From an uncultured Parabacteroides sp. (GTDB taxonomy: Bacteria > Bacteroidota > Bacteroidia > Bacteroidales > Tannerellaceae): a DNA stretch of 64,000 bases. Below, piece by piece: positions 36,780-46,451 of this stretch. The notes beneath the pieces were generated by a model, which was not told the DNA's origin, did not search any database, and saw only the letters and a program-made list of their open reading frames with translations. Location of the stretch: assembly GCF_905196875.1 (NCBI RefSeq), contig NZ_CAJJWO010000002.1:136326-200325 (forward strand), in the 5' to 3' direction. Numbering within the stretch: the stretch's first letter is position 1; the number at the start of each line of letters is the position of its first letter. A program made the position numbers and the translations under genes.

Positions 36780-37834
36780 TGAATATGATTACTGATATCC
36801 GTTTGCGAAGTCAGCAGTTGTTGAAACCTGAGTTCAAAGACCCGAGGGATCTTGTGTCGTGGATGGGAGGCATGCAGGCACAGGATTATCCGAGAGCGAA
36901 ATGGGCGCTTGGGACCAGGTTGAAATCTGCTACGATCCGGACAGTAGACGAGGCTATCTGGCGAGGGGACATCCTTCGTACTCATGTGATGCGTCCGACA
37001 TGGCATTTTGTGACTTCTGAGGATATCCGATGGATGTTGAAACTGTCGTCGCAACGGATTATAACTGCATGTAACTCATTTGCTAGAAGTAATGGAATAG
37101 ACATACCGGAAAGTCTGTATACAAAGGCTAATGACCATTTCTGCAAGATACTGGAAGGAAATAACCATCTTACTAAACAGGAATTGGGAGATGAAATGGT
37201 AAAGGCCGGTATTATTCCCGATCCTGCCGCAGTGGGCTATCTGATAACGAGGGCCGAGCAGGAAGGGATTATTTGTAGTGGTAATGACAAAGAGGGTAAA
37301 TTTACCCATGCATTATTGGAAGAACGGGCACCTATGGCAAAAGAGTTACCGCGGGAGGAAGCGCTGGCTTTATTAGCCAGAAAATATTTCAGAAGCCATT
37401 CGCCTGCTACTCTGGATGATTTTGTGTGGTGGTCCGGATTGTCGCTCACTGAAGCCCGCCAGGCTGTGGCATTGATCGACTCGGAATTGGTTGAGGATAA
37501 ATTCTCTTCTCAAACCTTTTTTGTTCATCAACAGTGGAAAAAAAGGATGAGAAGCTGTGACGTGTTACATTTCTTACCGCCTTATGATGAATATCTGATC
37601 AGCTATAAGGATCGTACAGCAGCAATGGATAAAGAGCATCATCCTAAAGCTTTTAATAACTTTGGTATATTTTATCCGGTTATCTTGCACAATGGAAGAA
37701 TTGTCGGAAACTGGAAAAAGATGGTAAAGAGAGGGGAGATCTCCATTGAAACTTCTTTCTTCGAAGAATGCCGGAAACCGGATAATGAGCAGATTGAAAA
37801 GGCAGCCGACAGATATAAACGTTTTGTATTTTGA
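36779..37834 (+). CDS. Winged-helix DNA-binding domain protein (HTH_42 / AlkZ-like family)
   Basis: A 351-residue protein of the winged-helix DNA-binding family (formerly DUF1006) that includes the DNA glycosylases AlkZ and YcaQ. Visible: 'WMGGMQAQDYPRAKWALGTRL', 'RTHVMRPTWHFVTSEDIRWML' and a C-terminal 'RKPDNEQIEKAADRY'. The catalytic QxQ/QxD motif of AlkZ may correspond to MQAQD, but this is only a suggestion. Coupled to the small CxxC protein gene. Confidence 0.85.
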   Translation: MNMITDIRLRSQQLLKPEFKDPRDLVSWMGGMQAQDYPRAKWALGTRLKSATIRTVDEAIWRGDILRTHVMRPTWHFVTSEDIRWMLKLSSQRIITACNSFARSNGIDIPESLYTKANDHFCKILEGNNHLTKQELGDEMVKAGIIPDPAAVGYLITRAEQEGIICSGNDKEGKFTHALLEERAPMAKELPREEALALLARKYFRSHSPATLDDFVWWSGLSLTEARQAVALIDSELVEDKFSSQTFFVHQQWKKRMRSCDVLHFLPPYDEYLISYKDRTAAMDKEHHPKAFNNFGIFYPVILHNGRIVGNWKKMVKRGEISIETSFFEECRKPDNEQIEKAADRYKRFVF

Positions 37835-37877
37835 ATATAGAAAGATTGAAAATAAAGTAGTAACGAATAATCGGGCG

Positions 37878-38687
37878 ATGATGAAGCTAACAGTTTTAGT
37901 AGACAATAACACATTTATTGATCAATATTACCTCGGAGAACCTGCTGTTTGCTATTATATAGAAGATGGTGAAACGAAAATCCTGCTGGATGCCGGCTAT
38001 TCGGATGTGTATATCCGTAATGCGGACGCATTGGGTATTGATCTTTCGCAGGTTTCCACCATTGCATTTTCCCATGGTCATAATGATCATACCAGGGGGC
38101 TTCAGTATTTTCCTTACCGGAATTCTTCTGGTAGGATCAGGATCGTCGCACATCCGGATACTTTTAAAGAACGGGTGGCCGGAGATATATCGATTGGTTC
38201 ACCTTTGTCGGAGGCCAGTTTGAAAGATAAATATGAATTGACCTTGTCGAAAACACCCGTCCGGCTAAGTGGACATCTTACTTTTCTTGGTGAGATACCT
38301 TCATTGAATGATTTTGAACAGCGAAAGTCTTTTGGCGTATTGAAAGATGCCGGAACGGAATGTGAAGACTTTGTAGCGGATGATACCGCTCTGGTTTATA
38401 AAAAGGAGGATGGTCTATTCATTATTACGGGATGTTCTCATAGTGGAATATGTAATATTATTGAATATGCTAAACGGGTATGTGGGGACGACCGGATAGT
38501 GGGGGTGATAGGAGGTTTTCATCTGTTTGAAGTTTCTGATCAATTAAGAGGGACGGTCGATTATTTCCAAAAGAATCAAATTAAAGAGCTATATCCCTGT
38601 CATTGTGTTTCTTTTGTTGCCAAAGCCGAAATACATAAAAGCATATCGATACATGAAGTTGGTGTCGGTTTATGTATCGAAATATAA
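37878..38687 (+). CDS. MBL-fold metallo-hydrolase
   Basis: A 269-residue metallo-beta-lactamase-fold hydrolase with the metal motif HGHNDH (H66, H68, D70, H71) in 'FSHGHNDHTRG', then 'GCSHSGICNI' and a final 'YPCHCVS' histidine. The layout matches the Bacteroidetes 'dihydropteroate synthase-related' MBL group, but the substrate is not known. ATG 37878 or 37881. The longer frame opening at 37746 overlaps the previous gene and is rejected. Probably one transcript with the upstream genes. Confidence 0.85.
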   Translation: MMKLTVLVDNNTFIDQYYLGEPAVCYYIEDGETKILLDAGYSDVYIRNADALGIDLSQVSTIAFSHGHNDHTRGLQYFPYRNSSGRIRIVAHPDTFKERVAGDISIGSPLSEASLKDKYELTLSKTPVRLSGHLTFLGEIPSLNDFEQRKSFGVLKDAGTECEDFVADDTALVYKKEDGLFIITGCSHSGICNIIEYAKRVCGDDRIVGVIGGFHLFEVSDQLRGTVDYFQKNQIKELYPCHCVSFVAKAEIHKSISIHEVGVGLCIEI

Positions 38688-38697
38688 ACTAAACCTT

Positions 38698-39050
38698 TCA
38701 TAAAACGATATAATCTCCCTTGGGCCAGTGTTGTTTGATATAATCGATTTTGCTGTCTTCTGTTACCAGGTAATCTATATCTCCCAAGGATGCAACACTA
38801 TATGCTTCTGCTGTATTTAGTTTGTAACCGTCAGCTAATATGATCCTTTTCTGGGCACGCTCTATCATCAGTCGCTTCATCATCGCCTCTTCCCTGTCCG
38901 GATCTGTTAATCCCTGCTGAGGGTGTACATCGCTGATGCCTAAAACTAACCAGTTAGGGCGTATGGTCTGTAAGGTCTGAAATACAGATACGCCGACTGT
39001 GACCTGGGAAGAAGGAAATACTTTTCCTCCATTTGACAAACATGTGAGGA
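38698..39050 (-). pseudogene. DeoR-family regulator, C-terminal fragment
   Basis: About 114 residues matching only the sugar-phosphate-sensing (DeoRC) half: 'SNGGKVFPSSQVTVG', 'WLVLGISDVHPQQGLTDPDREEA', 'RIILADGYKL', 'DIDYLVTED'. The helix-turn-helix and first half are gone; the homology stops near 39050 where a deoxyribonucleotidase fragment begins on the other strand. The only starts are TTG codons inside the domain. Probably non-functional. Confidence 0.8.
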
Positions 39051-39385
39051 GTTCCGGCTTTTTTCGAAGGGCTCCTGTAATAGCAAACAGTATAGAGGGA
39101 TTGGAGTATTTGAGTGATAAATATAATGTATTGATTGTATCTTCTGCAACGGAATTTCCCGCAAGTTTACATGAGAAGCAGGAATGGTTGAATGAGCATT
39201 ATCCATTTATAACCTGGAAGCAGATGATTTTTTGTGGTCGTAAGGATAGTATAAAAGGGGATATCATGATTGACGATCATCCGAAAAACCTTTTGTCTTT
39301 CACTGGGAAAAGAATATTATTTACTCAACCACATAATATGTATGTACCGGACGAGAATTACCAAAGGGTATCAAGCTGGAAGTAA
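39051..39385 (+). pseudogene. 5'(3')-deoxyribonucleotidase, C-terminal fragment
   Basis: The plus strand encodes 'GFFRRAPVIANSIEGLEYLS' then 'IVSSATEFPASLHEKQEWL', 'WKQMIFCGRKDSIKGDIMIDD' and 'FTQPHNMYVP', i.e. the C-terminal two-thirds of a HAD-family NT5C enzyme. The N-terminal DxDxV nucleophile motif is missing, so no activity is expected. It is truncated at the same point as the divergent DeoR fragment, which suggests one deletion removed both 5' ends. Confidence 0.82.
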
Positions 39386-39414
39386 GTTATGCAGATACTC
39401 TGACTATAAACAAC

Positions 39415-40224
39415 CTATAATGTAATTATCTCTAAATCATCCGGTACGAAAACATTTCCGGAGAAATGTAGCCTAGCTTCGATTGTGTATTTCTCCCGGC
39501 GTGTGGAAATAGTCTTATCCTCCGTATGGTATAGCAGTAAATTTTTGATTCCCAGTTGTTGAGCCAGTTTGCCGGCATCTAATGCGGTACTGTGGTGCTT
39601 TTCGTAAGGTTTGAACCTTTCTTTATCTTCGTATAGGCAAAAAGCTTCGGAAAGCATCCAGTCTGCTCCTTCTATAAAGGGACGGTTTGCTTCGTTGTAT
39701 GGTTCATCTCCTAGACAGACAAAGCTTTTACCATCGGGTAATATAGTACGGAATCCATATTGTTTCTCTTTAGTAGAACCTATATCGAAACATTGAAAGT
39801 TCATACCGATAGAAGGGAAAGTATCGGCATGATGAACTTCGCATAATAGAATGTCTTTATTGATATGTGCGAGAACCTTTTTGGGCAACGTCAATTGGCA
39901 GATCGTTGTCAGGACTTCCATTACTTTGTCATGTCCGTATACCTTTAGTATCCCATTGTATTCTCCTTTGTTCATTTGCTGGGCAATCATGCGGATCATC
40001 CAGATTACGCCCAAGATATGATCAGTATGAGCATGGGTGACAAATATCTCATGGATAGCCGAGAGAGGAATCTTTGCCTTTTCTAGCTGAGAGAGAATGC
40101 CATTTCCTCCACCGGCATCTACCAATAAAATTTCATTATCCCGTTTCAGTGCAAAGCAGGTATTATAGCATCGGGTAACAGTAGCATTGCCTGTTCCCAG
40201 TATGATCAGTTCTGTATTCTGCAT
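39415..40224 (-). CDS. MBL-fold metallo-hydrolase (RNase Z-like)
   Basis: A 269-residue hydrolase with 'ELIILGTGNATVTRCYNTCF' at the N-terminus, the metal motif THAHTDHILG (about 63-72), 'CLGDEPYNEAN' and 'EKHHSTALDAGKLA', an arrangement like RNase Z and related phosphodiesterases. It lacks the clear exosite of RNase Z, so tRNA processing is not claimed. It lies 42 bases after the histidine kinase gene on the same strand and may share its transcript. Confidence 0.85.
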   Translation of the reverse strand: MQNTELIILGTGNATVTRCYNTCFALKRDNEILLVDAGGGNGILSQLEKAKIPLSAIHEIFVTHAHTDHILGVIWMIRMIAQQMNKGEYNGILKVYGHDKVMEVLTTICQLTLPKKVLAHINKDILLCEVHHADTFPSIGMNFQCFDIGSTKEKQYGFRTILPDGKSFVCLGDEPYNEANRPFIEGADWMLSEAFCLYEDKERFKPYEKHHSTALDAGKLAQQLGIKNLLLYHTEDKTISTRREKYTIEARLHFSGNVFVPDDLEIITL

Positions 40225-40266
40225 AAATATATCTTTCCGTTAGAATGTACAAAGATATAACTATAT

Positions 40267-41256
40267 CTATAAATGCTCAGGAAACGTCATGCGGAATACC
40301 GTTTTTTCACGCGGAACCGAGTTTACATTAAGTTCCCCACCGTGAAGTTGCATAATACGGCGGGATAGTGGGAGTCCTATACCACTTCCTTCCTTCTTGG
40401 TAGAGTAAAAGGGAATGAATACATCTTCCAACCGGTTTTCCGGAATGCCTTCACCGTTATCGGTTACTTGTATGAATAAAGATGTTGCGTTTCTTCCCGC
40501 TTCTACCTGGATCTGTGGCTCTGGGTTATGTGCAGTAGCCTGTAGGGAGTTACGGATAAGATTGATCAATGCCAGGGTGATTAAATTAGGATCAAGTAGG
40601 ATTTCCATATTTTTCGGTGAAATATAACGGATGTTCTCACTACCCTGTTCCGAATTCAGCAACCGGTCAAGCTTGTCGAATAAAGCATATATCTCAACTT
40701 TTGTCTTAACCGGATCGGGTAGATGTGTTAACCGGTGATATGCATTCAAGAAAGTATTCAGTTGCTGTACCTGCTGGTTAATAGTTTGTAGTCCGTCGAT
40801 CATTCCGCCTTTTCCATATTCATCGCTATATTTGATCAGGTCGGCTGATAAAGAAGCTATGGGGGTAATAGAATTTCTGATCTCATGTGTCAATACCCGG
40901 ATAATACTTTCGTAATAAAACCGTCGTTCTTCCAGTTCGGTATGGTTATTTTCGAATTGTGCTATAATCCGGTTCATTTCACGAAACAGTCCGTTCAGGA
41001 ATTTGTCATCCTTCTTTTCCACGAAATGAGCGTTGAAATCGTTGTTATTGATCGCACTGAAAAAACTCTCCAGCTGACGATTTGTTTTCTCCATTTTCCT
41101 CACCAACATAATAGCCAGCGCTATGATTATGCAGACACAAATAAAAGCAAAGAAAAGGGAAGTTTGGCTGATCAAAAGCCACGCACCTATAACTGAGGAT
41201 AACACAATTCCTGTTATCCCGCCAACAATGATCCGGTGTAATCTGCGATTCAGCAT
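40267..41256 (-). CDS. Sensor histidine kinase (NtrY-like), no adjacent response regulator
   Basis: A 329-residue membrane kinase: two helices (about 8-28 and 34-53), a linker helix, the phospho-acceptor box with H124 in 'LTHEIRNSITPIASLSADL', N-box 'LINLIRNSLQATA', G1 'DNGEGIP' and G2 'GSGIGLPLSRRIM'. The periplasmic loop is only a few residues, so it probably senses in the membrane. In Bacteroidales this kinase type is usually beside an NtrC-type regulator and FtsX-type permease genes; here only a permease is present, divergently. Confidence 0.92.
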   Translation of the reverse strand: MLNRRLHRIIVGGITGIVLSSVIGAWLLISQTSLFFAFICVCIIIALAIMLVRKMEKTNRQLESFFSAINNNDFNAHFVEKKDDKFLNGLFREMNRIIAQFENNHTELEERRFYYESIIRVLTHEIRNSITPIASLSADLIKYSDEYGKGGMIDGLQTINQQVQQLNTFLNAYHRLTHLPDPVKTKVEIYALFDKLDRLLNSEQGSENIRYISPKNMEILLDPNLITLALINLIRNSLQATAHNPEPQIQVEAGRNATSLFIQVTDNGEGIPENRLEDVFIPFYSTKKEGSGIGLPLSRRIMQLHGGELNVNSVPREKTVFRMTFPEHL

Positions 41257-41309
41257 ATCCTTTATTACAAAGGTACAATATAAATCAGAACGATAAATAT
41301 AAAAGAATC

Positions 41310-41378
41310 AGGTTTTGCCTGAACCTACTATTTGTTGATGGTCGATTTACGAGAATGTCTAAAATTTAGACGATTTAC
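41310..41378. promoter_or_regulatory. Palindrome and repeat between kinase and permease genes (candidate operator)
   Basis: GTCTAAA-A-TTTAGAC (41357-41371) is a 7-bp-arm palindrome flanked by two direct copies of CGATTTAC (41343-41350 and 41371-41378). AGGTT...AACCT (41310-41326) lies beside it. Such a site would suit the missing response regulator, which is inference. Confidence 0.5.
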
Positions 41379-41457
41379 ACCTTGTTGCTGTAAAGGTTCA
41401 TTATTTTTGTAGGCAAGAAAATGAAGACAGATTAGCTTTGAAAAAAAATAAAACATC

Positions 41458-43809
41458 ATGAAGAACATTTCATTTAAAATCATTTTTCGAAGCTGGTGGC
41501 GTAATAAAACATTTACCATTATCTCTGTCCTCAGTCTGGCGGTCGGTATTGCTTGTACCAATTTATTGGCAGCTTTCGTTATTCATGAGTACAATATAGA
41601 ACCGGATAATCCGAATAAGGATAGGATGGTAGTGGTTAAGCAGACCATTTCGGGGGCAGGAATGACTGCTTTTAATATGGTATCACGGGATATTACTTCT
41701 CAATTGCTTGAACATGTTCCGGAATTGGATAAGGGATGCCGCGTTCATCCTTATTTTATGGTTAGTTATTGTAAGGTAGGGGAGAACTTCTTCAAAGATA
41801 TCAAAGTAATAGAGTCTGACAGTACTTTTCTTTCGTTTTTTCCTCAGGAAATAGTAAGAGGGAGTTTTAACGATGCCCTGCTTGGTCCGGATCGGATAGT
41901 CCTGACAGAATCTTCTTCTAAACGTTTATTCGGCGAAAATGATCCGATAGGAGAATCAGTTCAGATCTTATTCGGACCAAGTGATTTCGGTGATGAAAAA
42001 GGCCTGTTAACTTTTACTGTTTCCGCAGTTGTAAAAGATAATAGCCAGTCAGCCTTTGGATTTGATGTTTTATTTTTTGATGACCCTTCTCCGGCGTTAA
42101 ACTTTTTTCTGCTTAAAAATAATGTCTCTGTGTCTGATCTGCAGGCTAAAACAGAGAACCTGATTCTTCAAAGAAACGATGGTAGAGATTTTAAGAATGA
42201 ATTCCTTACTATCCGACAGGCTTGTTTTGATACGGTTTCAATCCCATCCTCTCTGAAGAAGCCTAATGCGACTTTGCTGTTCATCGCTTTTTTTTCAGCT
42301 ATTCTGATATTGGCCATTGCCTGCTTTAATTATATAAACCTGAGCTTTTCTCGTGTCTTTAAACAATTATATTCCATGCATGTGCAAAAGCTGATGGGAG
42401 CTGGAAGCGGACAATTAAGTATGCAATTGTTCGCCGATACATTTATGACCGTAGGTTTCGGTTTCCTGATTGCACAATTGATACAATTCGATCTGCTGGG
42501 ATTAATGAATCGCATCATGTCTATCCAGGTTCCGGTTAACTTTCTGTACAGTAACCAGATGTTGCCGATTACGTTCGGATTTATTTTCCTGCTGGCATGT
42601 ATTCCTGCTCTGTATATGAGCAGGCGTTTGCCGGAAATGTCGATTTTTACGTATAACAACTTTTACCGGGGAAAAGCAAGACGACGCATTATCACTTCGC
42701 TGGCCGTTGCCCAGTTCACTATCTCATTCATTCTGATAATCGGAAACTTTTCCGTACGGCAACAGATATCGCTTTTATATGGTAAAGCTGAAAACTATAA
42801 AGATATTTATACTTTCTCGGTGGGTGACAATAAAACCTCCATGTTACGGTTAAAAGAAAATATTTCCCTTATTCCAGGCGTACAGGCTGAGACATTGAGC
42901 AATGAGACGTATGAATGGCCTATCAGTGAGTTCGCACCGGATGGAAGCTATGAATCTTATACTTCTGAAGATGGAGGAGAAGAAATGATAGAGGTTATGG
43001 GGTATAAACTGTTACAAGGGTTACCCTGGAAAGAGGCTATAAAACGATATCCACATCCGGTCTATCTGAACCAAACCTGGGCTCAAAGCTTGTTCCCTAA
43101 TGCAGAGATTCCTATTGGCGGTCTTATAAAAGAATATGAACCCAGGTTGAAAGATCGTCCTCCTTTCGGTGACGATTACGTGATTGCAGGAGTGGTTGAA
43201 GATTATTTTAAACTGAATATATCCAATAGTCTTGAAACACCTATTGATAAAGGGATCATCAGTTATACCAAAGATGGGGTTAAACTTCATGTCCGTATCT
43301 ATCCCGACAATACTTCAGCTATCAAACAAATCTATGGGGAATGGAATAAACTTAATCCCGGACAATATTTGGAACATGAGAGTCTGTATAATAAAGTATT
43401 GGGTAATAATAAAAAACTTTTTGAGTTGTCTGATTTGCTAATGATGTATTCTGTTATCAGTATCCTGCTAACCTGTTTTGGCCTTTTTGGTATAGCATTG
43501 TATGCTATTGAGCAACGTACAAAGGAGATCGGAATCCGAAAAGTAAATGGTTCGACTACATGGCAGATTATGAAGCTACTTAATACCCAGTTTATTATAT
43601 GGATCGGAATAGCATTTGTCATTGCTGTTCCTGTTACCTGGTGGATGATTAGTAAATGGATGGAAAATATTGTTTATCGCGCTGGCTTCAGCATCTGGAC
43701 TTATATTTTGTCGTTATTTATTGTGGTAGGTATCACATTGCTTACCGTAAGCTGGCATAGTTTCAGAGCAGCATCTGGGAATCCGGTAAAGGCTTTAAGG
43801 GATGAGTAA
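41458..43809 (+). CDS. FtsX/MacB-type ABC transporter permease
   Basis: A 783-residue permease with two FtsX domains: an N-terminal MacB-like periplasmic region between helix 1 (about 17-39) and the helix group at about 275-400, then a second region and terminal helices (about 665-690, 715-735, 755-775). Family motif near the end: 'GLFGIALYAIEQRTKEIGIRKVNG'. In Bacteroidetes these proteins work with a separate ATPase in antimicrobial efflux or lipoprotein handling; no ATPase gene is adjacent here. Confidence 0.92.
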   Translation: MKNISFKIIFRSWWRNKTFTIISVLSLAVGIACTNLLAAFVIHEYNIEPDNPNKDRMVVVKQTISGAGMTAFNMVSRDITSQLLEHVPELDKGCRVHPYFMVSYCKVGENFFKDIKVIESDSTFLSFFPQEIVRGSFNDALLGPDRIVLTESSSKRLFGENDPIGESVQILFGPSDFGDEKGLLTFTVSAVVKDNSQSAFGFDVLFFDDPSPALNFFLLKNNVSVSDLQAKTENLILQRNDGRDFKNEFLTIRQACFDTVSIPSSLKKPNATLLFIAFFSAILILAIACFNYINLSFSRVFKQLYSMHVQKLMGAGSGQLSMQLFADTFMTVGFGFLIAQLIQFDLLGLMNRIMSIQVPVNFLYSNQMLPITFGFIFLLACIPALYMSRRLPEMSIFTYNNFYRGKARRRIITSLAVAQFTISFILIIGNFSVRQQISLLYGKAENYKDIYTFSVGDNKTSMLRLKENISLIPGVQAETLSNETYEWPISEFAPDGSYESYTSEDGGEEMIEVMGYKLLQGLPWKEAIKRYPHPVYLNQTWAQSLFPNAEIPIGGLIKEYEPRLKDRPPFGDDYVIAGVVEDYFKLNISNSLETPIDKGIISYTKDGVKLHVRIYPDNTSAIKQIYGEWNKLNPGQYLEHESLYNKVLGNNKKLFELSDLLMMYSVISILLTCFGLFGIALYAIEQRTKEIGIRKVNGSTTWQIMKLLNTQFIIWIGIAFVIAVPVTWWMISKWMENIVYRAGFSIWTYILSLFIVVGITLLTVSWHSFRAASGNPVKALRDE

Positions 43810-43846
43810 AGTATTTCTATGGAGTATGAAATAGGATAAAAATAAA

Positions 43847-43878
43847 AAACGGAGAGGTTATTTCTAACTTCTCCGTTT
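43847..43878 (-). terminator. Terminator of the tRNA-Leu gene
   Basis: AAACGGAGA...TAACTTCTCCGTTT stem; on the minus strand it is followed by a long T-rich run, right after the tRNA 3' end. May also serve the permease gene. Confidence 0.8.
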
Positions 43879-43881
43879 CAG

Positions 43882-43965
43882 TACCCAGAGCCGGGATCGA
43901 ACCGGCATGGAAGTGAATCCACTGGTGTTTGAGACCAGCGCGTCTACCAATTCCGCCATCTGGGC
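43882..43965 (-). tRNA. tRNA-Leu (CAA anticodon)
   Basis: An 84-base class II tRNA on the minus strand: acceptor GCCCAGA/TCTGGGT with discriminator A, anticodon stem-loop CTGGT-CTCAAAC-ACCAG giving anticodon CAA, long variable arm (TGGATTCACTTCCA), and T-arm GCCGG-TTCGATC-CCGGC. The CCA end is not encoded. The 175 bases to its right hold only a TAACTTTG -7 box (44102-44109) for the next gene. Confidence 0.96.
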
Positions 43966-44140
43966 ATTTGTTTTTTTCTAATGCGTTGCAAAGGTACGCA
44001 TATTTTTTATTTGCGCAAGCTTTCGGCGCTTTTTTTTCAAATAATATATTACGAAAGGCTAATAATACTATATCGGGAGACTAAATACCGGATTATTTCG
44101 TTAACTTTGTAAGAGTATAATATAAAACAACCTGTGTATC

Positions 44141-45223
44141 ATGAAAGATAATTATTGCGTTATCATGGGAGGGGGGATTGGTAGTCGCTTCTGGCCTTTT
44201 AGCAGAGAGAGTTATCCAAAACAATTTCTGGATTTTTTCGGAACCGGACGCTCTCTGCTACAGATGACTTTTGATCGCTTTTCCAAAATCATTCCAACAG
44301 AGAATATTTTTATTGTAACGAATGAGGCTTACGCTGATCTGATCAAAGAACAATTACCGGAATTAAAAGAAAACCAGATCCTGCTGGAGCCTGCACGTAG
44401 GAATACAGCCCCTTGTATTGCATACGCAGCTTATCATATCAAAGCCTGTAATCCGAATGCCAATATTGTTGTTGCTCCTTCGGATCATCTGATACTGAAA
44501 GAAGATGTATTCCTGGAAGACGTTCAGCGTGGATTGGATTTTGTGAAAGAGAATAAGGCATTGGTGACGTTAGGCATCAAACCCAGCCGTCCGGAAACCG
44601 GTTACGGTTATATTCAAAGCAGTGACTCTATGTTGGGTGAATTTACCAAAGTGAAGACTTTTACGGAAAAACCGAATCTGGAATTGGCAAAGGTCTTTTA
44701 TGAGAGTGGTGAATTTTTCTGGAACTCCGGATTGTTTCTTTGGAATGTGGATGCCATTTTGGATGCGTTCAGTAAATATCTGCCGGATATCGCCTTGCGT
44801 TTTGACTTGGGTAAAGATAAATTCAATACAGAACATGAGCATGAGTTTATACGTGAAAACTTCCCTTATTGCCTGAAGATCTCTATCGATTACGGTATTA
44901 TGGAGAAAGCAGATAATGTATATATGCTGTGTGCAGATTTCGGTTGGGCCGACCTGGGAACATGGGGCTCATTATTCGATCTGGCTCCGAAAGATGAGAA
45001 TAATAATGCTGTGTTAAAAAACAGCAATGCATTATTGTATGAAAGTTCGGGAAATGTCATTGCGGTAGGAAATCCTAAAAGGCTGACTGTCGTACAAGGG
45101 TTGGATGATTGTATTGTCGCTGAATCGGGAAATGTACTCCTTATTTGCAAGAAGGACGATGAACAACGCATCAAACAGTTTGTTGCCGATGCACAGATAA
45201 AATACGGGGCGGAATTTAACTAA
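44141..45223 (+). CDS. Mannose-1-phosphate guanylyltransferase
   Basis: Makes GDP-mannose for surface glycans. The 360 residues begin with the nucleotidyltransferase loop 'MGGGIGSRFWPFSRESYPKQF', contain 'LEPARRNTAPCIAYAA', 'VAPSDHLI' and 'FTEKPN', and end with a short beta domain. There is no fused C-terminal isomerase, so it is the short ManC/GMP type common in Bacteroidetes. Ends with an 8-base convergent overlap. Confidence 0.95.
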   Translation: MKDNYCVIMGGGIGSRFWPFSRESYPKQFLDFFGTGRSLLQMTFDRFSKIIPTENIFIVTNEAYADLIKEQLPELKENQILLEPARRNTAPCIAYAAYHIKACNPNANIVVAPSDHLILKEDVFLEDVQRGLDFVKENKALVTLGIKPSRPETGYGYIQSSDSMLGEFTKVKTFTEKPNLELAKVFYESGEFFWNSGLFLWNVDAILDAFSKYLPDIALRFDLGKDKFNTEHEHEFIRENFPYCLKISIDYGIMEKADNVYMLCADFGWADLGTWGSLFDLAPKDENNNAVLKNSNALLYESSGNVIAVGNPKRLTVVQGLDDCIVAESGNVLLICKKDDEQRIKQFVADAQIKYGAEFN

Positions 45224-46439
45224 ACCATTTCTTCCCCAGATAATGTACGGGATACCAGGCGGCCATGAATCCAATGGCCGCTACCGTTATAAACGCTATC
45301 AGGATATCGGTGAATATTACACGTACCGGGTAAGCATCAATAATAAAGGCACCTGCGGTTTGTCCCAGTTTAATCAAGCCGAACGATTGCTGTAGAAGGC
45401 AAAGAGCCAAGCCTATCACAATCCCTATTAACGCTCCAAATCCGGAGATCATCCAGCCTTCAAAAAGGAATATGCGTCGGATAAGACTGTCGCTTGCTCC
45501 CATATTGCGAAGTGTGTGGACGTCGTCCTGCTTTTCGATCATCAGCATCGATAGCGAACCTACCACATTGAATAAGGCGATTGCCAAAATAAAACAAAGG
45601 ATCAGGAAAGTCATCCATTTCTCAATCTGCATCATCTTGAAAGACGCTTCCTGCTGCTCGAAGCGGTCCCGAACAATAAAGTTATCTCCTAAAATAGTTT
45701 TAATCTGTTTTTTTACGGAAGAGATATCTGCTTTTTCGACTAATTTCAGTTCTATGGCACTGACTTCTTTATCATAATGAAACAGTTCGCGAGCAAGAGA
45801 GAGAGGAACGAGCATATATCCTTCGTCGTAGACTTGCTGATTGATCATGAATACACCATTGATATAGGAATATCCAGTATTGAAAGAAGATGCCGGATTT
45901 GATGGGTTAACTTTCTCATCCCGTTTGGGAACATACAGTTCCAACGGTGCAGCAAATCCGGGTCTTGCCCCGAGTTTCGATGCCAGACCAACTCCTAATA
46001 CCGCATAATCTGCCACCTCATCTTTCAACATGAATTTACCGTCTATCAGTACGCTGTCCATTAAGGTTAGATGCTGGTATACATCGTCCACTCCTTTTAT
46101 GATAGCTACATCCTGACGGTCGTGATAGCGAATCAGGGCATTGTCCTGCAGTGTCTCACTGAAAAAGGCTATATCCTTTAACTCTCTTACTTTCTGTATT
46201 TCGGATGTTGTTGGATCGAATACCTTTCCGGTCCGGGGGGTGATCTTTAGTTCAGGATCGAAACTGCTGAACATACCTGCAACCAGATCATTGAATCCGT
46301 TATAGACCGACAATGCACAAACCAATGCAATGGTAGCAACCACCACTCCGCAAACACATATCATTGATATGATATTGATCGCATTGTGGGATTTCTTCGA
46401 AAAGAGGTACCGCCGGGCTATATAAAACGGAAGATTCAA
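45216..46439 (-). CDS. LolC/LolE-type FtsX-family lipoprotein-release permease
   Basis: A 407-residue permease with the LolC/E layout: N-terminal 'LPFYIARRYLFSKKSHNAINIIS', helix 1 (about 20-45), a large periplasmic domain, and three C-terminal helices (about 275-298, 318-345, 370-395). It should extract lipoproteins from the inner membrane with LolD, which is not encoded next to it. Twelve bases after rbfA in the same direction, an order often seen in Bacteroidales. Confidence 0.92.
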   Translation of the reverse strand: MNLPFYIARRYLFSKKSHNAINIISMICVCGVVVATIALVCALSVYNGFNDLVAGMFSSFDPELKITPRTGKVFDPTTSEIQKVRELKDIAFFSETLQDNALIRYHDRQDVAIIKGVDDVYQHLTLMDSVLIDGKFMLKDEVADYAVLGVGLASKLGARPGFAAPLELYVPKRDEKVNPSNPASSFNTGYSYINGVFMINQQVYDEGYMLVPLSLARELFHYDKEVSAIELKLVEKADISSVKKQIKTILGDNFIVRDRFEQQEASFKMMQIEKWMTFLILCFILAIALFNVVGSLSMLMIEKQDDVHTLRNMGASDSLIRRIFLFEGWMISGFGALIGIVIGLALCLLQQSFGLIKLGQTAGAFIIDAYPVRVIFTDILIAFITVAAIGFMAAWYPVHYLGKKWFS

Positions 46440-46451
46440 AGTTCTGCTCTC

